Of a stretch of 64,000 nt of DNA, positions 47,030 through 55,948 are shown piece by piece (position 1 is the first letter of the stretch; each line of letters starts with the position of its first letter). A program made the position numbers and the translations under genes. Origin of the DNA: Aureliella helgolandensis (GTDB taxonomy: Bacteria; Planctomycetota; Planctomycetia; Pirellulales; Pirellulaceae); assembly GCF_007752135.1 (NCBI RefSeq), contig NZ_CP036298.1:744001-808000 (forward strand), written 5' to 3'. Below the pieces are notes generated by a model. That model was not told the DNA's origin and did no database searches. It was given only the letters and a program-made list of their open reading frames with translations.

Positions 47030-48475
47030 ATGTTTGAAATTGGTATGACGCATTCTCGGATTCCACGTCTTGCTAGGCTCATTGTGCTGACTAGCCTGTT
47101 TGTTGGCCTATCGGTTGGCTCGCTTAGCCAAGCTGAAGAGCGACCACCGAACTTTATCTTCCTACTGAGCGATGATGTTGCGCAAGGCGACCTGGGGTGC
47201 TACGGGCAGCAATTGATCCAGACTCCAAATCTCGACCGCATGGCGGCCGAAGGCACTCGATATTTGCAAGCCTATTGTGGGACGAGTGTTTGTGCGCCGA
47301 GCCGTTCCTCGTTTGTGACCGGGTTGCACTGCGGGCACTGCCCGGTGCGCGGGAACTACGAAGTGCCTCCCGAGGGACAATTTCCGCTGCCTGCAGAAAC
47401 GGTCACAATCGCTGAAGTGCTCAAGCCGGCCGGCTACGCCACCGCCTGTATGGGAAAATGGGGGATGGGATTCTTGGATACCACCGGCGATCCTTTGAAG
47501 CAGGGATTCGATCACTTTTTCGGCTACAACTGCCAACGCGAAGCGCATTCCTATTTCCCCAAGTACTTATATCGGGATGCGCAGAAAATCACTCTCCCTG
47601 GGAACGACGGGAAACGGGTCGGCGCGACCTATGCGCAGGATTTGATCCAGCAGGATGTCTTGAAATGGGTTCGGCAACAGGCGGACAATCCGTTCTTCTT
47701 GTTCTATGCAGCTACCTTGCCCCATGGCCGGCACGAGATCGACGATCTTGGCATCTACGCCGATAAACCTTGGTCACTTGCTCAGAAATCGTATGCCGCT
47801 CAAATCACTCGGCTCGATCATGACTTGGGAGAATTGATCGATTTGCTCAAAGAAATGCAGATCGATGAGCATACGTTGATTATTATTAGTGGAGACAACG
47901 GATCGTCTTTTGCCCCCAACAGCGAAATGGGGAGTCTGTTTGACCAAGCGAACAATGGACTTCGCGGTTACAAGCGTGGGCTTTACGAAGGGGCTCTGCG
48001 TCAAGCAGCCATTGCCCGCTGGCCAGGGCACGTGCCCGCTGGTCGGGTGGCGGAGGAACCTTGGGCATTTTGGGACTTGTTGCCCACTGCGGCAGAGTTG
48101 GCAGGTGTCGAAGTTCCCGAGGCTTGCAACACTGACGGGAAATCACTCGTCGAATTCCTGACTGGTGGAAAGGCTCCTGAACGCGAGTATTTCTATTGGG
48201 AATTGCACGAGAGTAAACCAATTCAAGCAGCTCGCTTTGGGGATTGGAAAGCGATTCGCAATGGTATCAACGCTTCGGTCGAGCTGTACGATTTGTCCCA
48301 GGACGGAGGTGAAACAACCGATCTGGCTCCCAAGCATCCTGAGCAGGTCGCCAGGGCCCTGCAGATTTTCCAAGAGGCTCACGCCGAAGATGTCAATTGG
48401 CCCTTGAGCGGAAAAACTAAGGAACGCGTTCAGAGTGAGAAAGCTGCCTGGGCGGCGACGCGCTCGCGACTCTAA
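47030..48475 (+). CDS. Secreted sulfatase (arylsulfatase family)
   Basis: This formylglycine-dependent sulfatase, 481 residues, acts on sulfated esters or glycans outside the cytoplasm. An N-terminal signal peptide is visible to about residue 40 (ending near SLSQAEE). The active-site core is [11 protein letters not shown], where the Cys is the formylglycine precursor. Metal-binding residues are [18 protein letters not shown] at the start and [13 protein letters not shown] near residue 290. Starts at ATG 47030 and 47045 are both possible. Planctomycetes carry very many sulfatases, and no glycan-degrading neighbour shows the substrate. Confidence 0.93.
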   Translation: MFEIGMTHSRIPRLARLIVLTSLFVGLSVGSLSQAEERPPNFIFLLSDDVAQGDLGCYGQQLIQTPNLDRMAAEGTRYLQAYCGTSVCAPSRSSFVTGLHCGHCPVRGNYEVPPEGQFPLPAETVTIAEVLKPAGYATACMGKWGMGFLDTTGDPLKQGFDHFFGYNCQREAHSYFPKYLYRDAQKITLPGNDGKRVGATYAQDLIQQDVLKWVRQQADNPFFLFYAATLPHGRHEIDDLGIYADKPWSLAQKSYAAQITRLDHDLGELIDLLKEMQIDEHTLIIISGDNGSSFAPNSEMGSLFDQANNGLRGYKRGLYEGALRQAAIARWPGHVPAGRVAEEPWAFWDLLPTAAELAGVEVPEACNTDGKSLVEFLTGGKAPEREYFYWELHESKPIQAARFGDWKAIRNGINASVELYDLSQDGGETTDLAPKHPEQVARALQIFQEAHAEDVNWPLSGKTKERVQSEKAAWAATRSRL

Positions 48476-48540
48476 CTTCCCGCGGATGCGCTAGTGGGTC
48501 GCTGAAATCACAACCCTTCACGTGAGTATGGCAGGGGTAG

Positions 48541-48616
48541 ACTTCCCGCGGTCTGGCGACCGCAGCTACGTTAACTTGACTTCCCGCGGTCTGGCGACCG
48601 CGACTTCGTTAGCTTG
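48541..48616. repeat. Two direct 38-bp repeats with a hairpin
   Basis: Copies at 48541-48578 and 48579-48616 share ACTTCCCGCGGTCTGGCGAC and the following CGC, then diverge slightly. Each contains GCGGTC-TGGC-GACCGC, a 6-bp stem with a four-base loop. They lie between the sulfatase gene and the next gene and resemble REP-type extragenic elements. A partial related start (TTCCCGCGGATGCG) occurs at 48478. Confidence 0.85.
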
Positions 48617-48650
48617 CTCAAACCTATTGATTGGATTTAAGAGGTTGGAT

Positions 48651-49400
48651 ATGAAAACTCTACATGCTGCGAAGCGATATGCTGCGAAGCGATTGCCGAC
48701 CTCTTGGACTGTGATGTGCGGCAGCCTGGTTGCACTGATTTTGTGGGGGCAGACCACCGCTTCGGCTCAAGTTGTGCAGCTGCCCAGCGTTCGAAATTTC
48801 AGCTACAGCGGTGGGGCTTGGATCCCAGACGCCGGAACTGCTGCTCTCGGGGGCAATTCTTATTCGCGGCGCGGACTTGGCTCGCAAGGCTTTGGGCCGC
48901 TTGCTGGACGTGGTGGAGTTGCCTCCAGTGGTGGTGCTTCCGGAATGTCGATCTCCGTCGATATCATCGATTTGAAAGCAATGGACGATGCAATCCTGAA
49001 CGCGAACGTGGCCCGAGATCCAGAGGCACCGAGCCCATTGAGCGCGGGTTCGCCCGCCGCAGACGGTGGCCGCAGCGTCCTTTCGGGGCTGAGCTCTGGA
49101 CCCTACGCCGGTTCGTTGCAAGTGAATCCCGATCCCGGTCAATGGCAACGCGCCCTAGCTGGCAGCGGCGATAGCACCACCAGGCTCCATGCCTCGTTGA
49201 CCGAGGCCAATATTCGCTACTATCTAGAGCGCGGCAAGCGAGCGGAGCAAGCGAACCACTTGAGGGCTGCTCGCGTCTATTATCGCTTGGCGGTTGAATC
49301 GATGTCGCCTCAGATGATCGAACGCTACCACAAGATTTTGGCGGAGCGCGCGGCTGCGGAAGAATCGCAATTCGCGAAGAACGGCCGCCAGCAGTTCTAG
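48651..49400 (+). CDS. Secreted hypothetical protein
   Basis: This exported protein of about 249 residues begins MKTLHAAKRYAAKR, then has a signal peptide helix (about residues 22-34, LVALILWGQ) ending near ASAQ. The central part is Gly/Ser-rich. The C-terminal 70 residues are helical and charged (EANIRYYLERGKRAEQANHLRAARVYY), like a short TPR-type helix-turn-helix. I cannot name a family. The frame is open upstream to 48522, but that part covers the repeats. AAGAGG before the ATG supports 48651. Confidence 0.72.
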   Translation: MKTLHAAKRYAAKRLPTSWTVMCGSLVALILWGQTTASAQVVQLPSVRNFSYSGGAWIPDAGTAALGGNSYSRRGLGSQGFGPLAGRGGVASSGGASGMSISVDIIDLKAMDDAILNANVARDPEAPSPLSAGSPAADGGRSVLSGLSSGPYAGSLQVNPDPGQWQRALAGSGDSTTRLHASLTEANIRYYLERGKRAEQANHLRAARVYYRLAVESMSPQMIERYHKILAERAAAEESQFAKNGRQQF

Positions 49401-49439
49401 TGGCGATCGGCGAGGTTGTTACGGCGAAAGCATGCCAGC

Positions 49440-49472
49440 AATGCTCCCGCCCGGTTCTCTACTCTGGGAGCA
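49440..49472. terminator. Possible hairpin between convergent genes
   Basis: TGCTCCC near 49440 and GGGAGCA near 49467 can pair with a loop of about 18 bases. It lies between the stop of the secreted protein gene and the stop of the ceramidase-like gene. There is no T-tract, so its activity is unproven. Confidence 0.3.
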
Positions 49473-50835
49473 ATAGGTCCTCGAGTACGGCTTGGATGCG
49501 AGCTTCCGCTCCGGGAGCTACCCACCGCCAACCATGTCCAAATTCTTCTTCGAAGGCTGCGCGGGTGGGGATATAGCCGGGCCAACATTCTCCGTAGCCG
49601 ATGCACTGCACGAACGATGAATGCCCAATTTTCTGCGCTAGCAATTGATAGCCCACGAAGGCTTCGCCTGGAAATAGCAACACTTGTGCTTCGCCGAAGT
49701 CTAAGCAGGGGAAGTCAATGGTGTGCCCAGCTTGGATACGCGACAGACTGCTGAGTCCCATGGCAGCCAGGATGCGTTCACTGATATCGGCTGCCGGATC
49801 ACGCAGCACTTGCAACATGGCTTGCTCCGTGAACTCTTCCCCCTCATGAAATTCAAGCTCAAGCGGTGTATGGCGAAATTCGAATTGCTTGAGCGGAACC
49901 CTAACGGTCTCCTCCCAGGCGCGACGCATGCCCTGATAGAGCCGATCGGCCAGCACGGGGCGATTGCTCGGAGAGCCGTCGTTGTACTTTCCCGCAGTCA
50001 CATCGCCACTACACCCACTGACGTAGATTTGCTTCACACTAAAGTCATCGCGCTGTCGGCGATCTCGTGCCATACCGACAAAGTCGGCGCTGATCTCGCC
50101 CCGCCCATAATAGCTCATCGGATGAACGGCATAGGAACTCAGGGCTACTACGGCCTCATCGCCGTTCCAGAAGCTGAGAGTCTTAAGCCATGGATCAATG
50201 TCTCCTTCAGCCGCTTCCTGGTAAATGGGATTTGAGCCGCTATTGCTACCACGGTCGTAGTTGACCCTTCCATCGGAACGGACCACACGCCGCGTCGACG
50301 CAATCTTCTCGACCTTCGCCTGACCTATACCGAAGTGTGTTACCGTCACCGCAGTTTCCAGGCTATCCTGGAGTGCTTGAGCAACGCGGGTTACGGTGGC
50401 GCGATGGAATTCAACATCGCACATTTCACCACCTAGTCCAACCGAGCTGAGGAATTCCTCGGCCTGCGTATCCACGACTGGCGCGTCATGCTGATGCAAG
50501 GAGCAGACGAGTACGCGTGGAACCGTCGTGCCGGCAGCGGTGGCCAATGCCTGCCGCCATTCTTGATACGCCCCGTTTCGGACCTCACAGTAATCGAGTG
50601 CAACGATTACGACGGGTAACGCGTCACTCAACAGGACCAACCCATGCGCGTACAGCGGGTCCAAGAGGCGGTCGGTTTTCTTGGGAATAATTCCCATGCT
50701 CCGGTGTCCGATAGGTACGGTGATATCTGCCGAAAACGTGGCAATGCGAAAGCTGCTTTCCGTTCCTGCAGCAGATTCCAATTCGCATGAAAGCAATCCT
50801 AGAATCGACGCTGCTAGGAGAATTAAGGGGCGCAT
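49459..50835 (-). CDS. Neutral/alkaline ceramidase-like secreted protein
   Basis: This protein of about 458 residues resembles the N-terminal domain of neutral, non-lysosomal ceramidases, which hydrolyse N-acyl sphingosines. After a signal peptide (LILLAASILGLLSC..., about 22 residues) comes FSADITVPIGHRSMGI and then VLVCSLHQHDAPVVD, where the family has its metal-binding His residues. Later come SSYAVHPMSYYG and ADFVGMARD. Planctomycete members of this family often occur near secreted hydrolases, but their true substrates are largely untested. ATG 50835 is preferred (AGGAC 9 bp upstream); the frame stays open to 51144. Confidence 0.82.
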   Translation of the reverse strand: MRPLILLAASILGLLSCELESAAGTESSFRIATFSADITVPIGHRSMGIIPKKTDRLLDPLYAHGLVLLSDALPVVIVALDYCEVRNGAYQEWRQALATAAGTTVPRVLVCSLHQHDAPVVDTQAEEFLSSVGLGGEMCDVEFHRATVTRVAQALQDSLETAVTVTHFGIGQAKVEKIASTRRVVRSDGRVNYDRGSNSGSNPIYQEAAEGDIDPWLKTLSFWNGDEAVVALSSYAVHPMSYYGRGEISADFVGMARDRRQRDDFSVKQIYVSGCSGDVTAGKYNDGSPSNRPVLADRLYQGMRRAWEETVRVPLKQFEFRHTPLELEFHEGEEFTEQAMLQVLRDPAADISERILAAMGLSSLSRIQAGHTIDFPCLDFGEAQVLLFPGEAFVGYQLLAQKIGHSSFVQCIGYGECWPGYIPTRAAFEEEFGHGWRWVAPGAEARIQAVLEDLLLPE

Positions 50836-51164
50836 GATGAGTGTCCTGAAAGTCATGGAGTGAGCAGTGTCAAGCCGTTTTGAAAGTCGTGCGCACGTTG
50901 CGCTAAGCCGCCAGCCGACCGAAGCGATTGACGCTTGGAGCTCGCTTGCGGATAGCCTGGAGTGCGGAGCAGGAACGAAGCCTTGGATCGCTGGCACACG
51001 GACAAGCACCGGTGGTAGCGAGGGACGAGCGAGCCGGGGTTTGTCCGTGTGACAAGCGGAGTCTCCACCGTCGTGAAAAATGCTCCAATGCCAAAACGGC
51101 TGCACGCGCGTCTCCAACCCAAACTGGAATGCCCACCTTTTCATGGTCCATGTGGTATGAGAGT
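50836..51164. other. Intergenic region
   Basis: About 330 bp lie between the ceramidase-like gene and the DUF1573-like gene, both on the minus strand. The ceramidase frame is open here but the translation lacks protein-like features. I see nothing else. Confidence 0.4.
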
Positions 51165-51593
51165 CTAGAGCCTCATTTTGAGGCAGGAGACTTGGTAGCT
51201 GACGTATACCGATATAGCGCTTTCTTCGGCATAGAAAATCGAAAACAAAAGAGTCTGCTTCAGTTGTTTGGAATCCTTCACAACATCAAGTGTAAAGTCC
51301 ATGAACAACGAACCATTTGCTGGAATTTCCTCTCCTTCAGACCTGACACTAATGTAGTTACACGATGTCTGTATCCTTTTAACTGGAAGACTGATAGGGG
51401 AGTTATTGACTAACTCTAGCGTTGCCTTGACCTTCGATCCCGCCTGAAGATCACCAAAATTGATTTTGGCAACCAGTCCTCCACCATCCTCTTCAATGAA
51501 TGCTCTACGTTCAAGCTCCGGCTGATCGCCGCTTGAGACATTGGCGAGACTAAGAAATAGAGTCAGGCTGAGAAGTCCAAATCGAGCAAGCAT
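51165..51593 (-). CDS. DUF1573-like secreted protein
   Basis: This protein of about 142 residues has a signal peptide (LARFGLLSLTLFLSLANVSSG) followed by an immunoglobulin-like beta domain. FGDLQAGSKVKATLELVNNS followed by VKRIQTSCNYISV resembles DUF1573 (the family usually has CGCT where this has CNYI). The function is unknown. The stretch looks richer in A and T than its neighbours, which could mean horizontal origin, but I could not measure this. The frame is open to 51692, but the signal peptide starts only at 51593. Confidence 0.65.
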   Translation of the reverse strand: MLARFGLLSLTLFLSLANVSSGDQPELERRAFIEEDGGGLVAKINFGDLQAGSKVKATLELVNNSPISLPVKRIQTSCNYISVRSEGEEIPANGSLFMDFTLDVVKDSKQLKQTLLFSIFYAEESAISVYVSYQVSCLKMRL

Positions 51594-51735
51594 AGAATCC
51601 ACCGCTATCTGAAAGAATATGGGGAGTGTCGTTTGCGGTTCTTCATAAAAAAGTCCTTTCGCCATGTGGGCTAATAGACTTTCATAACTCATGGATCAGG
51701 TTTGGGGGAGCACGCCAAATGCACTACCGCTTCAC

Positions 51736-53559
51736 CTATTCTGCCATGCGATGAACGTACACGTAGTAGGCACCGCAGAGTTCGCGGTCCTGTGCGTCGA
51801 GGAATGTAGCTCGCAGTTGCGTGTCGCCCGCGGGCAGCACCATTCGAAACGTGACGTGTCGACTTTGGTCCGAGGCAGGCTTGGCCAGCTTCTGTTCGCC
51901 AATTTCAATTACCGCAGAATGAATCGGTAGAGCTTTGCCGCGAGCCAAGGTACCATCGGTAACCTCCAAAGCAGGGCAGCCTGCTGCTAGGGAAAACTCC
52001 GCTTCACGCGGCCAGCGTCGAAGTTCGAATTCGTACTCCCCAGCCTCAGCAACGCGCAAATGCCACTGGCCATTTTTCGCGACACCAGCACGCACTTGCC
52101 CTTGCTGATCTACAAACACATCGAACCACTCACACGCAGTGAGCTTGGATTCCGGCTCGTGTTCTGAACCGATCGTGATTGCCTGCGGTTCATTGACAGT
52201 CGGCGCGATCCTATCCCACCACTCATTCAACGTTGTTCGCATCGCTTGGACCACATCTGGGTGCTGATCGATAACATTGCGCTGCTGGAGTGGATCAGTC
52301 GCCAAGTCATACAGCTCTCGATCTTGCAGCAATCTCCATCGCTTCCACAGCACTGCAGCTCCGTCCCGCTGTGGTACAGCCGGATTGTTGTTGGGCGTGA
52401 CTCGAATCGGCATGCGACTGTAGTTGATCACCAACATCCGATCCTGCAACTCGTCAACGGTTCCGCGAAGAAGTGCAGCGAGGCTGGTGCCATCTAACGC
52501 CTCCGATGGATCAGGAAGTTCACACAAGTCCAGCAGCGTGGGCAGGATATCTTGAACCTGTGTAAGCTCGGCAAGATCCGTGGGAGACTGCAGCTTTCCA
52601 GCGGGCCAGCGTATGAAACACGGCACGCGATGACCGCCTTCCCACAGCGTTACCTTTCCGCCGCGCATGCCAGCATTGAAGTACCGTGGTCCCATCGTGC
52701 TGCCATTGTCGGTCATGAAAATCACAATGGTGTTCTCGCGCAAGCCCTGTTCGACGAGGAACGACTCAAGGCGTCCCATGTTCTCGTCGATGTTCGCAAT
52801 CATCGCTAGGAAACTGACCAAGGACGTTTGCTGTTGCTTGTTCAGTGGCGGGAGTGTGGGTAGCAAGGTTTCCAGTTGGGCAGCCACCACCGTCCGGTAC
52901 TTGTCAGGCACGAAATGTGGGCCGTGAGGGGCATTGGTGGGAAGGTAGGTGAAGAAGGGTTGGCCCTGCTCGCCCTTCGATTTCATCCAAGCCATGGCTT
53001 CGTCAAAGAAGACATCGGTACAGTACCCGGTGAATTGCTCGGGCATTTCATTCCGCAAGTATGTGTCATCAAAGTAGTCGTTGTTCCAGTGGTCTGGCAC
53101 GGAATTAATATGAGACGACGGAAACCAGACAGCCGTGTCGAATCCCCGGTCGTGAGGCCGGTACGGATAGTTGTCTCCCAAATGCCACTTGCCAAAAATT
53201 CCCGTTTGGTAACCACCCAGTGAGAAATGGTTGGCCATCGTCTTCAAGTCGCTGCGGAGGAGCGTACGACCGCTGCTGACATTCATGGCACCGTTCCGCA
53301 GGGCGTCGATTCCAGTCATCAGTTGGCCCCGCGTGGGCGTGCACATGGGGGCGACATGGAAATCGGTGAGCCGGATACTCTCGCTCCCTAGGCGGTCCAA
53401 GTTGGGAGTCGCGAGTATTGGATTTCCATGCAGCGACAATTCTCCGTAGCCCTGATCGTCGGTCAGGACAATAATCACATTGGGAGGAGCTGCTGCCGCC
53501 AATGCCGACGCCGTGAAGACCGCGACGACGAGTGTCACTGGCGAGAGGGTTCGAAACAT
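51736..53559 (-). CDS. Secreted sulfatase with C-terminal beta domain
   Basis: This sulfatase has about 607 residues, longer than the first. The signal peptide starts at residue 1 (VTLVVAVFTASALAAA). The active-site sequence is APMCTPTRGQLMTG with formylglycine Cys, a CxPxR core. Metal residues are VIIVLTDDQGYGEL and FMTDNGSTMGP. A C-terminal part of about 130 residues (WHLRVAEAGEYEFELRRWPRE) is a beta domain found in planctomycete sulfatases, perhaps for substrate binding. ATG 53559 with AGGA upstream is chosen; the frame is open to 53724. The next gene is divergent. Confidence 0.92.
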   Translation of the reverse strand: MFRTLSPVTLVVAVFTASALAAAAPPNVIIVLTDDQGYGELSLHGNPILATPNLDRLGSESIRLTDFHVAPMCTPTRGQLMTGIDALRNGAMNVSSGRTLLRSDLKTMANHFSLGGYQTGIFGKWHLGDNYPYRPHDRGFDTAVWFPSSHINSVPDHWNNDYFDDTYLRNEMPEQFTGYCTDVFFDEAMAWMKSKGEQGQPFFTYLPTNAPHGPHFVPDKYRTVVAAQLETLLPTLPPLNKQQQTSLVSFLAMIANIDENMGRLESFLVEQGLRENTIVIFMTDNGSTMGPRYFNAGMRGGKVTLWEGGHRVPCFIRWPAGKLQSPTDLAELTQVQDILPTLLDLCELPDPSEALDGTSLAALLRGTVDELQDRMLVINYSRMPIRVTPNNNPAVPQRDGAAVLWKRWRLLQDRELYDLATDPLQQRNVIDQHPDVVQAMRTTLNEWWDRIAPTVNEPQAITIGSEHEPESKLTACEWFDVFVDQQGQVRAGVAKNGQWHLRVAEAGEYEFELRRWPREAEFSLAAGCPALEVTDGTLARGKALPIHSAVIEIGEQKLAKPASDQSRHVTFRMVLPAGDTQLRATFLDAQDRELCGAYYVYVHRMAE

Positions 53560-53740
53560 GATCCTGGCTTTCAATGTTGGGGGGCGCGCGGTAGTGGTGC
53601 CCGCTGGATATCTCGTAGAGCGAGCGCCCTTCAGGTGGTATTCCTTTCGCAATTCTATAACAATGCCGTAGGTGGGTGGTGAGCGCTTGCTCGTCGCCAT
53701 CACTCTTGAGTTGTTTACCCTCATTCATAGCTAAAAGCAC

Positions 53741-54571
53741 ATGCAATTCGAAGTACTAGCAACCGATTTGGACGGTACCTTCATTCCTCTTGATGGGGAG
53801 CATCAGTCACAGAATCAGCGCGACTTGCTCGAAATTGATCGCGAATTGAAGCGATGCAACGCACAGTTGGTCTATGTTACCGGGCGGCATTTGGATTCGG
53901 TCTTGGAAGCGATGCAGCAGTACCAGCTGCCCCAACCTGCATGGATCGTCTGCAATGTAGGGACCGAAATTTATCGAATTGATGCAAACACCAATGCTTC
54001 GCCATTGCTCACGCGGGCTCAGTTCGAGTTGAGTGTGGGGTACGCCAGAGAGCTGCGAGGGTTGTTGGGGAACTGGAGTGTCACCTCTCTGTGGGAGGCT
54101 CTAACGGATGTCTCTGGCTTGCGGCGGCAAGAGGAAGCCAAGCAGTCGGAGTTCAAGCTGAGCTTCTACGCTGACATGCAGCACTCGGAGCGGTTATTGA
54201 AGGAGTTGCAGGAGATTCTCGATCGACAGGCTGCCCCTTTTTCGCTGATTAGTAGCCAAGATCCGTTCACCGGCGATGGTCTGATCGATTTCTTACCCCA
54301 GGGAGTCTCTAAGGCCTACGCGGTCGATTGGTGGGCCAAGTCGTTGGGGTGCAATCGTGATGCAATTATCTATGCAGGTGATTCCGGCAACGATCTGGCC
54401 GTCTTTGCATCGGGAGTTCGATCGATCTTGGTTGGCAATACGGAAGCCGGTGTCGTTGCCCAGACGCGTGGAATCCATGCAGCGCAGGGATGGCAGAACC
54501 GCCTTTACCACGCCTCGAACTGTGCCACCAGCGGAGTGCTAGAGGGGCTGCAGAGTTTTTGTGCAAGCTGA
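53741..54571 (+). CDS. Sucrose-phosphatase-like HAD phosphatase
   Basis: This 276-residue HAD-superfamily hydrolase of the S6PP (sucrose-6-phosphate phosphatase) type starts with the catalytic loop LATDLDGTFIPL. It has the class IIB cap region and ends with GDSGNDLAVFASG, the acidic Mg-binding loop. VYVTGRHLDSVLEAM and WIVCNVGTEIYR are typical of the family. It may dephosphorylate sucrose-6-phosphate or a related sugar phosphate, such as a compatible-solute intermediate. No sucrose-phosphate synthase gene is adjacent. It probably acts in the cytoplasm. It ends just before the repeat-bounded DUF559 pair. Confidence 0.85.
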   Translation: MQFEVLATDLDGTFIPLDGEHQSQNQRDLLEIDRELKRCNAQLVYVTGRHLDSVLEAMQQYQLPQPAWIVCNVGTEIYRIDANTNASPLLTRAQFELSVGYARELRGLLGNWSVTSLWEALTDVSGLRRQEEAKQSEFKLSFYADMQHSERLLKELQEILDRQAAPFSLISSQDPFTGDGLIDFLPQGVSKAYAVDWWAKSLGCNRDAIIYAGDSGNDLAVFASGVRSILVGNTEAGVVAQTRGIHAAQGWQNRLYHASNCATSGVLEGLQSFCAS

Positions 54572-54584
54572 GATTACTGCGCGT

Positions 54585-54635
54585 TGCCCCTCGCCCACCC
54601 GTCTCCCCCACTCTCCGAAGCGGGGCGAGGGGGAG
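54585..54635. repeat. Left copy of GC-rich palindromic repeat (A0)
   Basis: This imperfect copy contains CTCTCCGAAGCGGGGCGAGG followed by GGGAG. It shares its core with the better conserved copies at 55261-55306 and 55901-55945. It lies between the sucrose-phosphatase-like gene and the first DUF559 unit. Confidence 0.75.
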
Positions 54636-54728
54636 CAGGAGAGACGAGGGATTGGACGATGCCTGAGGAATGTATAACAATACAGTGCGTTGGGAGTTTG
54701 GGCTCCAGGCAAAACACTCCCTCTCCCA

Positions 54729-54813
54729 CTCTCCCCCTCCCCCTCCCCCTCCCTCTCCCCCTCGCCCCGCCCCGCCCCGCTTCGGGGAGAGGGGGCCGGG
54801 GGGGGAGGGGGGA
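54729..54813. repeat. Inverted copy with expanded C tract (B1)
   Basis: This stretch begins with repeated CTCCCC units and contains CCCGCTTCGGGGAGAGGGGG, the reverse complement of the downstream repeat core. Compared with the copy at 55404-55450 it has about 30 extra bases, caused by expansion of the pyrimidine tract and extra CCCCG units. It lies upstream of the first DUF559 gene. Confidence 0.85.
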
Positions 54814-54883
54814 AGCGTAGGGGAAGCGGAGTGAAAGTGAAGGGGGAATAGCGTAGGAATATCGGGTGGAGAAGGGGGAAGCG

Positions 54884-55309
54884 ATGAAGCGGAGCAAGGC
54901 CAGATCGGAACCGGCGATCGAATTCGCGAAAGCACAGCGCGCGTCTTCGAATGAGTTTGCGTCGACTGTCTGGCAGTGGCTTCGCAATCGGCAGTGTTGT
55001 GGACAGAAGTTTCGCCGCGAGTTTCCGATCCCGCCCTATACTGTTGATTTTTGCTGTGCTGAGTTGAAGTTGGTGATCGAGATTGATGGCGAGTCACACT
55101 TCACGAAAGATGGGCTCGAGCATGATCGCCAGCGCGATGCGTATTTGAGGCGAGTTGGGTACCAAGTTCTCAGAATACCTGGCTACGCAGTGATTCGAGA
55201 TGGGCGGGATGTGATTGAGCAGATTCAGGTTTTCGTGCAAACTGGGATGGTTGCACCTAGCCCCTCACCCCCCAACCCCCTCTCCCCGAAGCGGGGCGAG
55301 GGGGAGTAA
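54884..55309 (+). CDS. DUF559 endonuclease-like protein, copy 1
   Basis: This 141-residue protein is of the DUF559 type, distantly related to the Vsr-like branch of PD-(D/E)XK nucleases. Visible are FRREFPIPPYTVDFCCAELK followed by LVIEIDGESH, where Asp, Glu and a later basic/acidic region could make the active site, and LRRVGYQVLRIPGYAV. The start is ATG 54884 with GGGGGAAG just upstream; a GTG at 54866 is possible. The last 16 or so residues (SPSPPNPLSPKRGEGE) are encoded by the inverted repeat, so the repeat supplies the end of the protein. Its substrate is unknown. Copy 2 is almost identical. Confidence 0.8.
   Translation: MKRSKARSEPAIEFAKAQRASSNEFASTVWQWLRNRQCCGQKFRREFPIPPYTVDFCCAELKLVIEIDGESHFTKDGLEHDRQRDAYLRRVGYQVLRIPGYAVIRDGRDVIEQIQVFVQTGMVAPSPSPPNPLSPKRGEGE
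55261..55306. repeat. GC-rich palindromic repeat (A1)
   Basis: CCCCTCACCCCCCAACCCCC is followed by TCTCCCCGAAGCGGGGCGAG and GGGGAG. It is close to the reverse complement of 55404-55450, with about two mismatches. It encodes the C-terminus of DUF559 copy 1 and also forms the left boundary of unit 2. Confidence 0.9.
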
Positions 55310-55403
55310 GAGAGTAAGGGGGGATTGGACGATGCCTGAGGAATGTATAACAATACAATGCGTTGGGAGTTTGGGCTCCAGGCAAAACACTCCCTCTCCC
55401 ACT

Positions 55404-55450
55404 CTCCCCCTCGCCCCGCTTCGGGGAGAGGGGGCCGGGGGGTGAGGGGG
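55404..55450. repeat. Inverted copy (B2) upstream of DUF559 copy 2
   Basis: The sequence CTCCCCCTCGCCCCGCTTCG then GGGAGAGGGGGCCGGGGGG is nearly the exact reverse complement of the A1 copy over about 46 bp. The main differences are CC for TT in the middle. It lies about 70 bp before copy 2. Confidence 0.9.
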
Positions 55451-55522
55451 GAAGCGTAGGGGAAGCGGAGTGAAAGTGAAGGGGGAATAGCGTAGGAATA
55501 TCGGGTGGAGAAGGGGGAAGCG

Positions 55523-55948
55523 ATGAAGCGGAGCAAGGCCAGATCGGAACCGGCGATCGAATTCGCGAAAGCACAGCGCGCGTCTTCGAATGAGTTTGCG
55601 TCGACTGTCTGGCAGTGGCTTCGCAATCGGCAGTGTTGTGGACAGAAGTTTCGCCGCGAGTTTCCGATCCCGCCCTATACTGTCGATTTTTGCTGTGCTG
55701 AGTTGAAGTTGGTGATTGAGATTGATGGCGAGTCACACTTCACGAAAGATGGGCTCGAGCATGATCGCCAGCGCGATGCGTATTTGAGGCGAATTGGGTA
55801 CCAAGTTCTCAGAATACCTGGCTACGCAGTGATTCGAGATGGGCGGGATGTGATTGAGCAGATTCAGGTTTTTGTGGAAGCTGGGATGGTTGCACTTAGC
55901 CCCCCACCCCCCAACCCCCTCTCCCCGAAGCGGGGCGAGGGGGAGTAA
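55523..55948 (+). CDS. DUF559 endonuclease-like protein, copy 2
   Basis: This is a near-identical duplicate of the gene at 54884, shifted by 639 bp. I count about three synonymous and five amino-acid changes, three of them in the conserved part (V to I in the LRR-GYQ segment, Q to E and T to A near the end) and two within the repeat-encoded tail. The upstream leader with the GGGGGAAG ribosome-site sequence is also copied. The gene has the same repeat-encoded C-terminus, here SPPPPNPLSPKRGEGE. An 8-bp microsatellite starts where the repeat ends. Confidence 0.8.
   Translation: MKRSKARSEPAIEFAKAQRASSNEFASTVWQWLRNRQCCGQKFRREFPIPPYTVDFCCAELKLVIEIDGESHFTKDGLEHDRQRDAYLRRIGYQVLRIPGYAVIRDGRDVIEQIQVFVEAGMVALSPPPPNPLSPKRGEGE
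55901..55945. repeat. GC-rich palindromic repeat (A2)
   Basis: This is the third A-type copy with the core CTCCCCGAAGCGGGGCGAGG. It encodes the end of DUF559 copy 2. It closes the duplicated block on the right. Confidence 0.9.

Noticed and set aside
54366-55097. A 243-codon minus-strand frame across the repeats
   Set aside because: It is driven by the pyrimidine-rich repeat, with poly-Pro/Gly/Ser content, and overlaps real genes.
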